DNA of 64,000 bases, from NCBI RefSeq assembly GCF_022828475.1, contig NZ_CP059557.1:1054001-1118000 (forward strand), read 5' to 3'. Shown here piece after piece: positions 24,790 through 32,261 of this stretch; the stretch's first letter is position 1, and the number at the start of each line of letters is the position of its first letter. The notes beneath the pieces were generated by a model. It was not told where the DNA came from. It saw only the letters and a program-made list of their open reading frames with translations, and searched no databases. Source of the stretch: Saccharopolyspora gloriosae. Its GTDB lineage: Bacteria > Actinomycetota > Actinomycetes > Mycobacteriales > Pseudonocardiaceae. Made by a program: the position numbers and the translations under genes.

Positions 24790-25887
24790 ATGATCGGACA
24801 GCCGTCGATCGGAGCCGTACCTGTGGATGGGAAGTCCGTCGTTGAGGTGACTTCGCCGGCCCGACTGCTGGCAGAGATACCCGCCGATCAGTCGGTCACC
24901 GCCAAGGTCGCGACGTGGCGCCGATCAATCGAGGACGTCCTCGCCGGCCGAGACGATCGTCTCCTCGCTGTGGTTGGGCCGTGTTCGGTGCACGACGTGT
25001 CCGCGACCAAGCTGTACGCGCAGTACCTGCGGGAACTCGCTGACGAACTCGCGGATGAGCTCGTTGTCGTCATGCGTGCCTACTTCGAGAAGCCTCGCAC
25101 CACCGTGGGCTGGACGGGTTTGCTCGCGGACCCCGCTCTGGACGACACCGCGGACATCGAAGCGGGGCTCCGCCTTTCTCGGGAGTTGTTGCTCGACCTG
25201 GCCGAACTCGACCTCCCCGTCGCCACCGAGTGGGTCAGCACCCTCGCCGCCGACTATCTCGGAGATCTCATCAGCTACGGCGCCATAGGCGCGCGAACCG
25301 TGGAAAGTCAGGTCCACCGCCAGCTCGCCAGCGCGCTGCCGATGCCGATCGGCATGAAGAACGGCACCAGTGGTTCGCTCCAAGCCGCAGTGGATGCGGT
25401 GATCACCGCGCGGCACCCGCATCGTTTCCTCGCAGCCGGCGACAGCGGGTCCGTGACGTGGGTGCGCAGCTCAGGAAACGCCGCCGCGCACATGATCCTG
25501 CGAGGTGGGAAGAGCGGCCCGAACTACGGAATCGCGTCGGTGCGGCGCGCGGCCGCCATGCTGCGAACAGCGTGCTTACCGCCTGCCGTGGTCATCGACG
25601 TGAGTCACGGCAACAGCGGCAAAGACCACGCCAAGCAACCGAAGGTGGCTGCAGCAGTCGGCGCCCAGGTCGCGAGCGGGGTCGATGTCATCCGCGGTGT
25701 GATGTTGGAAAGCTTCCTAGTCGGTGGACGTCAGGACATCAGTACGACGGACCCCGTGTTCGGGCAGAGCATCACCGATGCCTGCCTGGGCTGGGACGAC
25801 ACGGGCACAACATTGCGGGACTTGGCCGCATCGGTGAGAGCGTCCCGGCGTACCTGTGACTCAGCGAACTGGCTACAGCTCGCGTGA
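24790..25887 (+). CDS. 3-deoxy-7-phosphoheptulonate synthase, type I
   Basis: 365 residues from ATG 24790 (371 from GTG 24772). Condenses phosphoenolpyruvate and erythrose 4-phosphate, first step of the shikimate pathway. Type I (AroFGH-like) motifs: AVVGPCSVHD near residue 60, MRAYFEKPRTTVGW near 95, PIGMKNGTSGS near 190, NAAAHMILRGG near 235, DVSHGNSGKDH near 272. Actinobacteria mostly use the unrelated type II enzyme for housekeeping, so a type I copy is often tied to specialised aromatic metabolism. The iron box directly upstream suggests iron-repressed expression, as for siderophore precursor supply (salicylate or dihydroxybenzoate), but no such biosynthetic gene is adjacent. Confidence 0.93.
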   Translation: MIGQPSIGAVPVDGKSVVEVTSPARLLAEIPADQSVTAKVATWRRSIEDVLAGRDDRLLAVVGPCSVHDVSATKLYAQYLRELADELADELVVVMRAYFEKPRTTVGWTGLLADPALDDTADIEAGLRLSRELLLDLAELDLPVATEWVSTLAADYLGDLISYGAIGARTVESQVHRQLASALPMPIGMKNGTSGSLQAAVDAVITARHPHRFLAAGDSGSVTWVRSSGNAAAHMILRGGKSGPNYGIASVRRAAAMLRTACLPPAVVIDVSHGNSGKDHAKQPKVAAAVGAQVASGVDVIRGVMLESFLVGGRQDISTTDPVFGQSITDACLGWDDTGTTLRDLAASVRASRRTCDSANWLQLA

Positions 25888-25926
25888 AGGGCAGCATCGT
25901 GGCTTCGAGACGCTCATGCTGGTGGC

Positions 25927-26358
25927 GTGCCCGAAGATCTGCGCATCACTTCCAAGCTGACCGTCTCGGCAGCTGAGCTGACCGAACGGTTCTCGCGCTC
26001 GTCCGGGCCGGGTGGGCAGCACGTCAACACATCAGATTCCCGCGTCGAGCTCGCCTTTGACCTGGCGAACTCGAAGCTGCCCGAACCGATGCGGAACCGT
26101 GCGCTCAGCCGTTTAGAGTCTCGCCTGGTCAGCGGCGTCCTCACTGTTGTCGCTTCGGAACACCGCAGCCAGCTGTTCAATCGGGCCGCAGCACGGGAAC
26201 GGTTGGCCGAGTTGTTGGCCGAAGCGATCGCGCCTGAACCGCCACCTCGGAGGCGAACTAAGCCGACCGCTGGTTCGCGGCGCCGTCGACTTGACGGTAA
26301 GAAACGTCGTGGCCAGGTGAAACAGTGGCGACGCCGGGGTGATCCGGAAGACAGCTGA
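25927..26358 (+). CDS. arfB: alternative ribosome-rescue factor ArfB (peptidyl-tRNA hydrolase)
   Basis: 143 residues from GTG 25927. The release-factor catalytic motif GGQ is in SSGPGGQHVNTSDSRVEL near residue 29, and the C-terminus is a long basic tail (PPRRRTKPTAGSRRRRLDGK then KRRGQVKQWRRRGD), which in ArfB/YaeJ enters the mRNA channel of stalled ribosomes. The codon-recognition domains of RF1/RF2 are absent, as expected. It frees nascent chains from non-stop ribosomes. It lies 39 bp after the DAHP synthase gene and overlaps no neighbour. Confidence 0.92.
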   Translation: MPEDLRITSKLTVSAAELTERFSRSSGPGGQHVNTSDSRVELAFDLANSKLPEPMRNRALSRLESRLVSGVLTVVASEHRSQLFNRAAARERLAELLAEAIAPEPPPRRRTKPTAGSRRRRLDGKKRRGQVKQWRRRGDPEDS

Positions 26359-26419
26359 GGCGACCACAGCGAACATCCGGTTAGCCTCGGCCACAGGACG
26401 AGCAGAGAGGATCGCGCTC

Positions 26420-27346
26420 ATGCGGACGGCTTGGGTGATGCCTGGCGGATCAACGTTCGGGGCCATCCAGGCCGGACTCGCCACTGCACTGTTCGAAGCG
26501 GACGTCAAACCGGATCTGTTGGTCGGTACCTCGGCAGGTTCGTTGAACGCGGCGTGGCTCGCCCGGGAACCGTCTAAGCGAGGCGCGAGCAAGCTGCGGG
26601 AACTGTGGCGCTCGATGCGTCGCTCCGACATCTTCCCCCTCCAGCCGACGCGCTTCCTCGCAGGGAAACTCGGGATCACGAACCATCTGATGGCCAGTAG
26701 TGGGCTCGCCCGCTGGGTTCACCGGACCCTCCCGTATCGGACATTCGAGCAAGCTGAGGTCCCCCTCACGGTGACCGCCACCGATGTCGATACGGGTGAC
26801 GCCGTGTACTTCGATCGGGGGCCGTTGCTTCCGCCGCTGGTCGCTTCGTGCTCCATCCCCGGGCTGTTCCCGCCCCTCAAGGTGAACGAGCGGTGGCTTG
26901 TGGACGGGGGAGCTGCGGCTTTCATGCCGATCAGCAGGGCGGTAGAGCTCGGGGCGGAGCGGGTCTTCGTGCTGCCGTGCGGAGGCGATCGGCCGTTCAC
27001 ATGGCAACCGCGTAAGCGTGGTGTCGGCGCCGTCGCGACACTGCCGGTGCCGCGGACTCCGCCTCGCTCGGTCAGTGGCGTCAACGGTGCGGCGCTCGGT
27101 GCTTCGATGCTCGCGGCCGCGCGGCTCGATTTGCAGTTGAACTCGACCCGCTGTGATCTCTACGTGCTTCCGGCTCCCTCAACGGCGGGCTTGTCCCCGT
27201 ACTCGTTCTCGCACTCCGCTGCGCTGATCGACGCGGCTTGGAACCTCACAAGAGCCTGGTTCCCCCACGCCCGACCAATTCCCGCCGGCCCAGTCGACAG
27301 CAGCGGCAACCCAGAACAAAGCCAGCCCTCCCTCACCTGCGGCTGA
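26420..27346 (+). CDS. patatin-like phospholipase
   Basis: 308 residues. The oxyanion-hole motif is PGGSTFGAIQAG near residue 10, the nucleophile elbow is GTSAGS (GxSxG) near residue 35, and the catalytic Asp is in LVDGGAAAFMPI near residue 160 (DGG). These make the Ser-Asp dyad of patatin lipid acyl hydrolases. The short C-terminal region has no membrane helix. AGAGAGGA at 26404-26411 supports ATG 26420; the open frame continues upstream but homology begins at MRTAWVMPGG. Could hydrolyse phospholipid or acylglycerol acyl chains; physiological substrate unknown. Confidence 0.92.
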   Translation: MRTAWVMPGGSTFGAIQAGLATALFEADVKPDLLVGTSAGSLNAAWLAREPSKRGASKLRELWRSMRRSDIFPLQPTRFLAGKLGITNHLMASSGLARWVHRTLPYRTFEQAEVPLTVTATDVDTGDAVYFDRGPLLPPLVASCSIPGLFPPLKVNERWLVDGGAAAFMPISRAVELGAERVFVLPCGGDRPFTWQPRKRGVGAVATLPVPRTPPRSVSGVNGAALGASMLAAARLDLQLNSTRCDLYVLPAPSTAGLSPYSFSHSAALIDAAWNLTRAWFPHARPIPAGPVDSSGNPEQSQPSLTCG

Positions 27347-27351
27347 TCCGG

Positions 27352-27403
27352 CGGAGCAAGGGAACCTTGCTGTCGCCGATGGTAGGAAGGTTCCCTTGCT
27401 CGG
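27352..27403. repeat. 52-bp palindromic repeat, compensated variant
   Basis: Outer arms are GAGCAAGGGAACCTT and AAGGTTCCCTTGCTC: the common GAGGAAGGG/CCCTTCCTC pair is changed to GAGCAAGGG/CCCTTGCTC on both sides, so base pairing is kept. The centre is degraded (TGTCGCCGATGGTAGG). Confidence 0.88.
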
Positions 27404-27449
27404 ATGCCGAGCGCCGTGGTGTGGGGTCGAAACATGAGCATGCAAAAGG

Positions 27450-27485
27450 CCCGAAGCTCCGCAGATATCGCTGGCGAGCTTCGGG
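27450..27485. terminator. hairpin between convergent patatin and AbiEi-like genes
   Basis: CCCGAAGCTC (27450-27459) pairs with GAGCTTCGGG (27476-27485). An A-run precedes it on the plus strand, giving a U-tract for the minus-strand transcript that ends at 27525. Confidence 0.6.
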
Positions 27486-27524
27486 AGGCGTTCGGTGTGC
27501 GGTTGAGTTGGCGCGCGTTAATCC

Positions 27525-28487
27525 CTACTTTTCGATTTGGGTGGTTCGAGCTTCTACTTCAGGTCGTGGCCTCAGGGCGGCTGCTTGGTACGCTCGGCGA
27601 ATGTTCTCGATTACTTCTTCGGGGTTGTTCTTTAGGTCGCTGGGGAGGATCTGGACTACTGCTACGCCGTTGGTCGCATATCGAGTATTGCGTTTCGTGG
27701 TAGCAGCGTAATCGGCCTTGGAAAAGTGGAAGGCGAATGAATCGAACTCGACGGCGAGTGCTACGTCGTCGAACCAGGCATCCGGCAGGCCGAGGTAATG
27801 CCCGCTCGAGTTGAACAGAGGGACGTTCCATGAAGGGGCAGGCAGGTCAGAACGCTTGATCAGCTCAAAGGCGCGAAGCTCGGCGGGTGACCGGAGGTCT
27901 GCGGTCATGGCGCGCAAGATGTCCCTAGGGAGTCCAGTGCCGCGCCTGGTGCCCCGATCCATTTCCTGCTTGAGTGCGCCGGCTGAACAACCGGGCGCCC
28001 GCTGTATCGCTTCGATTAGCAAGGCCTCCGTTGATTCTCGAGGTTGCCATGTGCGTGCCGCATCCATCACTGCTCGTACCGCGGGCGCCAATGGAATATC
28101 GTTCTCGATGACCGGCGCAGGCAGTCGTGTAGTGCGTTCGAACTTGATTCGATCGCTGCCTTGGATCTTTTTGCCGTGCGGGATCAGGACGTGAACCGGA
28201 GCGTCCTCGTCGGGCGTCGACAGTCCGTGCATGCGTGCTCCGTGCATCCCGGTGATCATGGCCGAGGGGCCTGCTCGTAGCAGTGCTGCCGTGATCAAGT
28301 CATGTGTGGTCGGCGGCCCTGGGGCGACCAGGACGATGCCTGGGAGGAGTCGAGTCCACGGTCCATCTGCTCGTGCCCGGCGGTAGCTGGTCGACTGTGA
28401 GACGCCGAGTTTCTCCAGCTCGCCGACGTGGAAGACGCGTCGAGGGGCGGCCTGAACGATGCTTTGGCTGATTACGGTTGATGACAT
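27525..28487 (-). CDS. AbiEi-like winged-helix protein with DUF559/Vsr-type nuclease-like C-terminus
   Basis: About 320 residues. The N-terminal 60 residues (RRVFHVGELEKLGVSQSTSY then RRARADGPWTRLLPGIVL) fit the AbiEi antitoxin winged helix. Residues 75-140 match the AbiEi body (ITGMHGARMHGL, VHVLIPHGK, ERTTRLP). The C-terminus (AELRAFELI, LGLPDAWFDDVALAVEFDSF, VVQILPSDL) has the spaced E, D, ExD pattern of DUF559/very-short-patch-repair-like nuclease folds. Such two-part proteins are common and mostly solitary in actinobacteria; no AbiEii toxin is adjacent, so calling it an antitoxin would be unsafe. ATG 28487 or GTG 28505 can start it. Base composition is lower in GC than the neighbours. 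Confidence 0.72.
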   Translation of the reverse strand: MSSTVISQSIVQAAPRRVFHVGELEKLGVSQSTSYRRARADGPWTRLLPGIVLVAPGPPTTHDLITAALLRAGPSAMITGMHGARMHGLSTPDEDAPVHVLIPHGKKIQGSDRIKFERTTRLPAPVIENDIPLAPAVRAVMDAARTWQPRESTEALLIEAIQRAPGCSAGALKQEMDRGTRRGTGLPRDILRAMTADLRSPAELRAFELIKRSDLPAPSWNVPLFNSSGHYLGLPDAWFDDVALAVEFDSFAFHFSKADYAATTKRNTRYATNGVAVVQILPSDLKNNPEEVIENIRRAYQAAALRPRPEVEARTTQIEK

Positions 28488-28570
28488 GTGATCACTATCG
28501 GTCACCGCAAGTCCATGGCAGTGGCCGACATTCGCCGGTGTGTCGGCGAGGCCTCGACGTCCGCGAAGGT

Positions 28571-28622
28571 GGGAGGAAGGGAACCTTTCTCTTGTATGTG
28601 GCAGGAAGGTTCCCTTCCTCTC
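28571..28622. repeat. 52-bp palindromic repeat, two-armed copy
   Basis: GGGAGGAAGGGAACCTTTCT, degraded centre TTGTATGTGG, right arm AGGAAGGTTCCCTTCCTC. Its right edge runs into the stop codon of the minus-strand aminopeptidase (28621-28623). Confidence 0.9.
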
Positions 28623-30063
28623 AGGGATGCGGGAGGTCGGTGCAGTGGGTGTGTGGGGGTGGGAGAGTTCCCTCTAGGAGGTAGTGGGCCGCGGCCGTGT
28701 CGAGGCAGGGGCTGTGTTGGCTTGCGAAGGCGCCGTGGGAGCGGCTGTCGTCGAGGGTGATCATCCGGGATTGGGGGAGCCGGGCTTGCATTCGCCGTGC
28801 GCCGTCGAGCGGTGTGGTGGGGTCGTGCTCGGCTTGGGTGAGCAGTACGGGAGGCATGTGGGGGTGCCCGAGCCGGGTGGTTTCACGTGGTTCGGGCCAG
28901 AAGGCGCAGGTGCCGGCTTCTAAGCCGGTGAGCACGGGTTGCGGGTCGGCGGCGCGCAGTGCGCGGACCGCGCCCAGGGCGTCGGGGATGGCGGGGCGTG
29001 GGCTGTCGGCGCATTTGACGGCGCGCAGCGCGGCTTCGGAGTTGTGATCGTCGGGTTCGGTGGAACGCAGTGCGCTGTCGTTGCCGGTGTGCACGTACTG
29101 GCTGAGGGCGCGGGCGAACGGTTCCCACCGTTCGGTGCGCGACAGCGTGCGGTAGACGACCCGGTCGAACTCGTCCGGCCCGAATTCGTCGACGGGAAGC
29201 GTGCTGCGTGCGTGGAGGTAATGCTCGCGGACGGTGCGGCGGTCGGCGCCGAGTCCGATTTCGGTATGTGCGGCGATCCAGTCGAACAGGGCGTCGCGCT
29301 GTTCGAGCATGGCGAAGCCTTGGCGGACGTCGAAGTGGTGCCAGTCGTCGGGGCTGACGACGCTGTCGAGCACCATGCGTCCGGTGTGCCGAGGGAATTC
29401 GGCGGCGTAGGCCGCGCCGAGATAGGTGCCGTAGGACACGCCCAGGTAGTTCAGCCGCGGCTCACCGAGCGCTCGCCTGATCCGGTCCATGTCGCGTGCG
29501 GTGTTCGTCGTGTTGATGTGCGGCAGCGCCGGTCCGATGTTGCGGGCGCAGTCGTCGGCGAGTCGGCGTAGGTCGCCGAGGTAGGCGTGTTCCTGTTCGG
29601 CTCCGGTGGGGACGGGGTCGGGCCGCGGGTGTTCGAACAGTCCGCCGGCGGGGCCGCAGTCGACCGGTGCGCTGTGGCCGACGCCGCGCGGGTCGAACCC
29701 GATGATGTCGTAGCTCTGCCTTACTTCGACGGGCATTTTGGCGCGTTTGCTCTCGGCGTAGTCGAGGCCGGTGCCACCGGGGCCGCCCGGGTTGACCAGG
29801 AGTGCTCCGCGTCGTTGCTGCGGCGGGCCGGAAGCGCGGATGCGGGAGACGGCGATGGTGATCGAGGGGCCGTCCGCTTCCGCGTAATCCAGCGGAACCC
29901 GGACATGTCCACATTGGACTTCGTGGTTGTCGGTCACGTCGGCCGGGCATGGCCCGAAAAGGATCCCGTCGCTCGGCGATTCGGCCGCGGCGGGCACGGG
30001 CACGAGCGCGGCGAGCAGGGGTGCGATGAGCAGGGCGGTGCGATTGTGACGCGAGTTGAACAC
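28621..30063 (-). CDS. secreted tripeptidyl/prolyl aminopeptidase-like alpha/beta hydrolase
   Basis: 480 residues from GTG 30063. Signal peptide MFNSRHNRTALLIAPLLAAL then VPVPAAAES with cleavage after AAA. Alpha/beta-hydrolase core: LLVNPGGPGGTG near residue 85 (oxyanion), nucleophile GVSYGTYLG near 200, then TQAEHDPTTPL (Asp) and DSRSHGAF (His) in the C-terminal TAP-like domain. These features match the Streptomyces tripeptidyl aminopeptidase/SlpD-E group, which cleave peptides outside the cell. GGAG 9 nt before GTG 30063 supports this start; the open frame begins earlier at a TTG. It is divergent from the ATP-grasp operon and shares the 100-bp spacer that holds a Fur/Zur-like box. Confidence 0.9.
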   Translation of the reverse strand: MFNSRHNRTALLIAPLLAALVPVPAAAESPSDGILFGPCPADVTDNHEVQCGHVRVPLDYAEADGPSITIAVSRIRASGPPQQRRGALLVNPGGPGGTGLDYAESKRAKMPVEVRQSYDIIGFDPRGVGHSAPVDCGPAGGLFEHPRPDPVPTGAEQEHAYLGDLRRLADDCARNIGPALPHINTTNTARDMDRIRRALGEPRLNYLGVSYGTYLGAAYAAEFPRHTGRMVLDSVVSPDDWHHFDVRQGFAMLEQRDALFDWIAAHTEIGLGADRRTVREHYLHARSTLPVDEFGPDEFDRVVYRTLSRTERWEPFARALSQYVHTGNDSALRSTEPDDHNSEAALRAVKCADSPRPAIPDALGAVRALRAADPQPVLTGLEAGTCAFWPEPRETTRLGHPHMPPVLLTQAEHDPTTPLDGARRMQARLPQSRMITLDDSRSHGAFASQHSPCLDTAAAHYLLEGTLPPPHTHCTDLPHP

Positions 30064-30109
30064 GCTGGGTGACTCCAGTGTTACCTGAATGGGGTTTGCC
30101 AACTGTATT

Positions 30110-30128
30110 GAACATGATTATCGTTACC
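30110..30128. promoter_or_regulatory. candidate Fur/Zur-family box 1 (ATP-grasp operon)
   Basis: GAACATGATTATCGTTACC lies 35 bp before the ATP-grasp start in an otherwise GC-rich spacer. It resembles the dyad GAAAATGATTATCATTTTC of Zur/Fur-type operators (14 of 19 by eye) and shares ATTATCGTT with box 2 at 36518. Confidence 0.5.
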
Positions 30129-30162
30129 GTCCGCTAGTGGGCAACCGTGCGGAGGAGTCGGA

Positions 30163-31431
30163 GTGGGTCACCTGCTGATGGTGGAAAGCTGGGTCGGGGC
30201 GATGAGCACGTTGTTGCCCCGCGGCATCCGGGACGGGGGCCACCGCTTCAGCTTCCTCACCCGGGACGTGCATCACTATCTGCGCGCATGGAACCGGCCG
30301 GGCGCGCATCCCTTGCTCAGCGCGGAGAACGTGCTCAGCGCAGAGACCAACGACGTGCCGTCACTGATCGAGCATGTTGCGAAACTCCAGCCTGCGCTGG
30401 GTTTCGACGGTGTGCTGACTTCATGCGACTATTACCTCGGCGCGACCGCGCACCTCGCGCAGAGCCTCGGTCTCCCCGGATCGCCACCGGAAGCGGTGGC
30501 GCGCGCCTGCAACAAGGACCAGACCCGGCTCGTCTTACGAGATGCCGGCGTTCCCGGACCCGCGTTCGCGCTCGCCGACAGTGCCTCCGGGCTTCGTGAA
30601 GCGGCCTTGGCTCTGGGCTTTCCGCTGGTGATCAAGCCGGTCGACCTGTGCGCGGGCATGTTCGTGCGCAAGGTGTCGAACGAGGCCGAACTGAACGAAG
30701 CGGTGCGCGAGCTGGAGGGGTTCCCGGTGAACGCCCGCGGGCAACGGCGCAGCGCCACGGTGCTGCTCGAGGAGCTGTTGACCGGCCCGGAAGTGAGCGT
30801 GGAAGCCGTTACGGCGCACGGCCGAACGACCGTCGTCGGAGTGACGGACAAGAGCGTCGGGGGCGAGCCCTGGTTCGTCGAAACCGGTCACATGTTCCCC
30901 GCCACGCTCGACGACGAAACCGAGCGGGCCGCCACCGCGGTCGCGGTCGCCGCCGTCGAGGCGCTCGGCTTGGACAACACGGTCACGCACACCGAGCTCA
31001 AACTGACCCCGGCCGGACCGCGCATCGTCGAGGTCAACCCGCGTCCGGCGGGTAACCAGATCACCGAGCTCATCCGCCGGGTTACGGGGATCGACCTGCC
31101 CGCGGTGCACGCGCAGCTCGCCGTGGGCGAACCGCCGCGGTTGACGGCGAACTCCACAGGTGCGGGCAGCGCGGCGATCTCTTTCCTGCTTCCGCCGCGG
31201 ACCGGGCCGATCCGTCGGATCGACGGTGTCGAGGACGTCCACGAAGCCGACGGCGTCGTCGACAGCACCTTCAAACCCGCCGGGCACGTGGCGGGCGCGG
31301 CCAGCAGCAACAACAACTACCTCGGACACGTGATGACGACCGACCCGCAACTCGGCGCGGCGCGCGCGCGAGCCGAGGCGGCGGTGGACTCCCTGCAGGT
31401 GATCTACGCCGAGGATCTGGTCAAGGCATGA
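30163..31431 (+). CDS. ATP-grasp carboxylate-amine ligase
   Basis: 422 residues from GTG 30163 (GGAGGAG at 30151-30157). ATP-grasp core: FPLVIKPVDLCAGMFVRKV near residue 160, VLLEELLTGPEVSVEAV near 205, HTELKLTPAGPRIVEVNPRP near 285 with the Mg-binding Glu/Asn, then AGNQITELIRRVTGIDLPAV. The order and the EVNPRPAG motif match amino-acid/dipeptide ligases (L-amino-acid ligase, carnosine-synthase-like) that activate a carboxylate as acyl phosphate and couple an amine. First gene of a six-gene overlapping operon. With the dipeptide-epimerase-like enzyme downstream, formation of a dipeptide or pseudodipeptide is likely. Substrates are not readable from sequence. Confidence 0.9.
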   Translation: MGHLLMVESWVGAMSTLLPRGIRDGGHRFSFLTRDVHHYLRAWNRPGAHPLLSAENVLSAETNDVPSLIEHVAKLQPALGFDGVLTSCDYYLGATAHLAQSLGLPGSPPEAVARACNKDQTRLVLRDAGVPGPAFALADSASGLREAALALGFPLVIKPVDLCAGMFVRKVSNEAELNEAVRELEGFPVNARGQRRSATVLLEELLTGPEVSVEAVTAHGRTTVVGVTDKSVGGEPWFVETGHMFPATLDDETERAATAVAVAAVEALGLDNTVTHTELKLTPAGPRIVEVNPRPAGNQITELIRRVTGIDLPAVHAQLAVGEPPRLTANSTGAGSAAISFLLPPRTGPIRRIDGVEDVHEADGVVDSTFKPAGHVAGAASSNNNYLGHVMTTDPQLGAARARAEAAVDSLQVIYAEDLVKA

Positions 31432-32261
31432 AGGACTCCTTCCTGTCATTGGACGCGTTCACTGCCGCCGTCGGAGCAGGGCTGGCGGGCGACGAAGTGG
31501 ACGAAGCGGAAGTGAGCGTCGGCTTCCTCACCCAGCAGGGCGTCCGGCATTCCGGGCGGGGCCGGTCGTACCGCAACCATGTGCTGAGCCTGCGAGTGGA
31601 GGACGCCGTCGGGTCGTGCGCTGTGGAGCCGGGAGTGCTCAGCGACGAACTGGTCATCGATTGCGTCGGTGCTTCGGTCGGGCGATTGCTACGGCATCCG
31701 GAGCCCGCGGTGCGCATCGCGGCAGCCGACGCGTACCTGATGTCGCGGCATCCGCACCACGAGCACGCCGAAGAAGTCCGGCTTCGGCGTGGAACCTCGC
31801 TGCAGAAATCATTGCAGCGAGCGGACATCGTGGTCGGCATGGTCCCGGACCACGTTCGCCGAGTGCTGGTGATCGGAGTGGTGAACTCACTGCTGCACCA
31901 GCTCCGCCGGCGCGGCATCGACTACGTCGCCTGCGATTTCAAAGGCGGCGTGACCGAGTGGGACGAGCCGATCGCGCGCGACGCGATGGCCGAAGTCGAC
32001 GGCTGTGATGCCGTGCTGGCGTCCGGAATGGTCGCGGGCAACGACACATTCGAGCCGTTGCTGGCGCACGTGCGCGCTGCAGGGAAGCCACTGGTCATGT
32101 TCGCGCAGACCGCGAGTGCCGTGCTGCCGTGGTTCCTCGGCTCCGGTGTCACCGCGATCTCCGCCGAGCCCTACCCGTTCTTCTGGCTCGACGGCGGGGC
32201 CGGCTCGCTCTACCGCTACCTCGGTCCGCGCAATTCAGAGCCAGGGAAGGACATTCGTTGA
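31428..32261 (+). CDS. Rossmann-like DUF364 (DUF4213/DUF364) protein
   Basis: 277 residues, ATG overlapping the previous stop by 4 bp. The N-terminal half (residues 1-120: SVGFLTQQGVRHSGRGRSYR, DCVGASVGRLLRHPEPAVRI) fits DUF4213; the C-terminal half (RADIVVGMVPDHVRRVLVIG, ACDFKGGVTEW, DAVLASGMVAGNDTFEPLLA, LVMFAQTASAVLPWFLGSGV) fits the DUF364 Rossmann-like domain, which structural genomics papers suggested may bind metals. In known genomes these proteins often sit near metal or ABC transport genes. No catalytic role is established for the family. Position between the ligase and the PLP enzyme suggests a biosynthetic step or substrate handling in the same pathway. Confidence 0.75.
   Translation: MKDSFLSLDAFTAAVGAGLAGDEVDEAEVSVGFLTQQGVRHSGRGRSYRNHVLSLRVEDAVGSCAVEPGVLSDELVIDCVGASVGRLLRHPEPAVRIAAADAYLMSRHPHHEHAEEVRLRRGTSLQKSLQRADIVVGMVPDHVRRVLVIGVVNSLLHQLRRRGIDYVACDFKGGVTEWDEPIARDAMAEVDGCDAVLASGMVAGNDTFEPLLAHVRAAGKPLVMFAQTASAVLPWFLGSGVTAISAEPYPFFWLDGGAGSLYRYLGPRNSEPGKDIR

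Noticed and set aside
27525-28487. Type IV toxin-antitoxin system
   Set aside because: Only the AbiEi-like protein is present; no AbiEii nucleotidyltransferase lies on either side.
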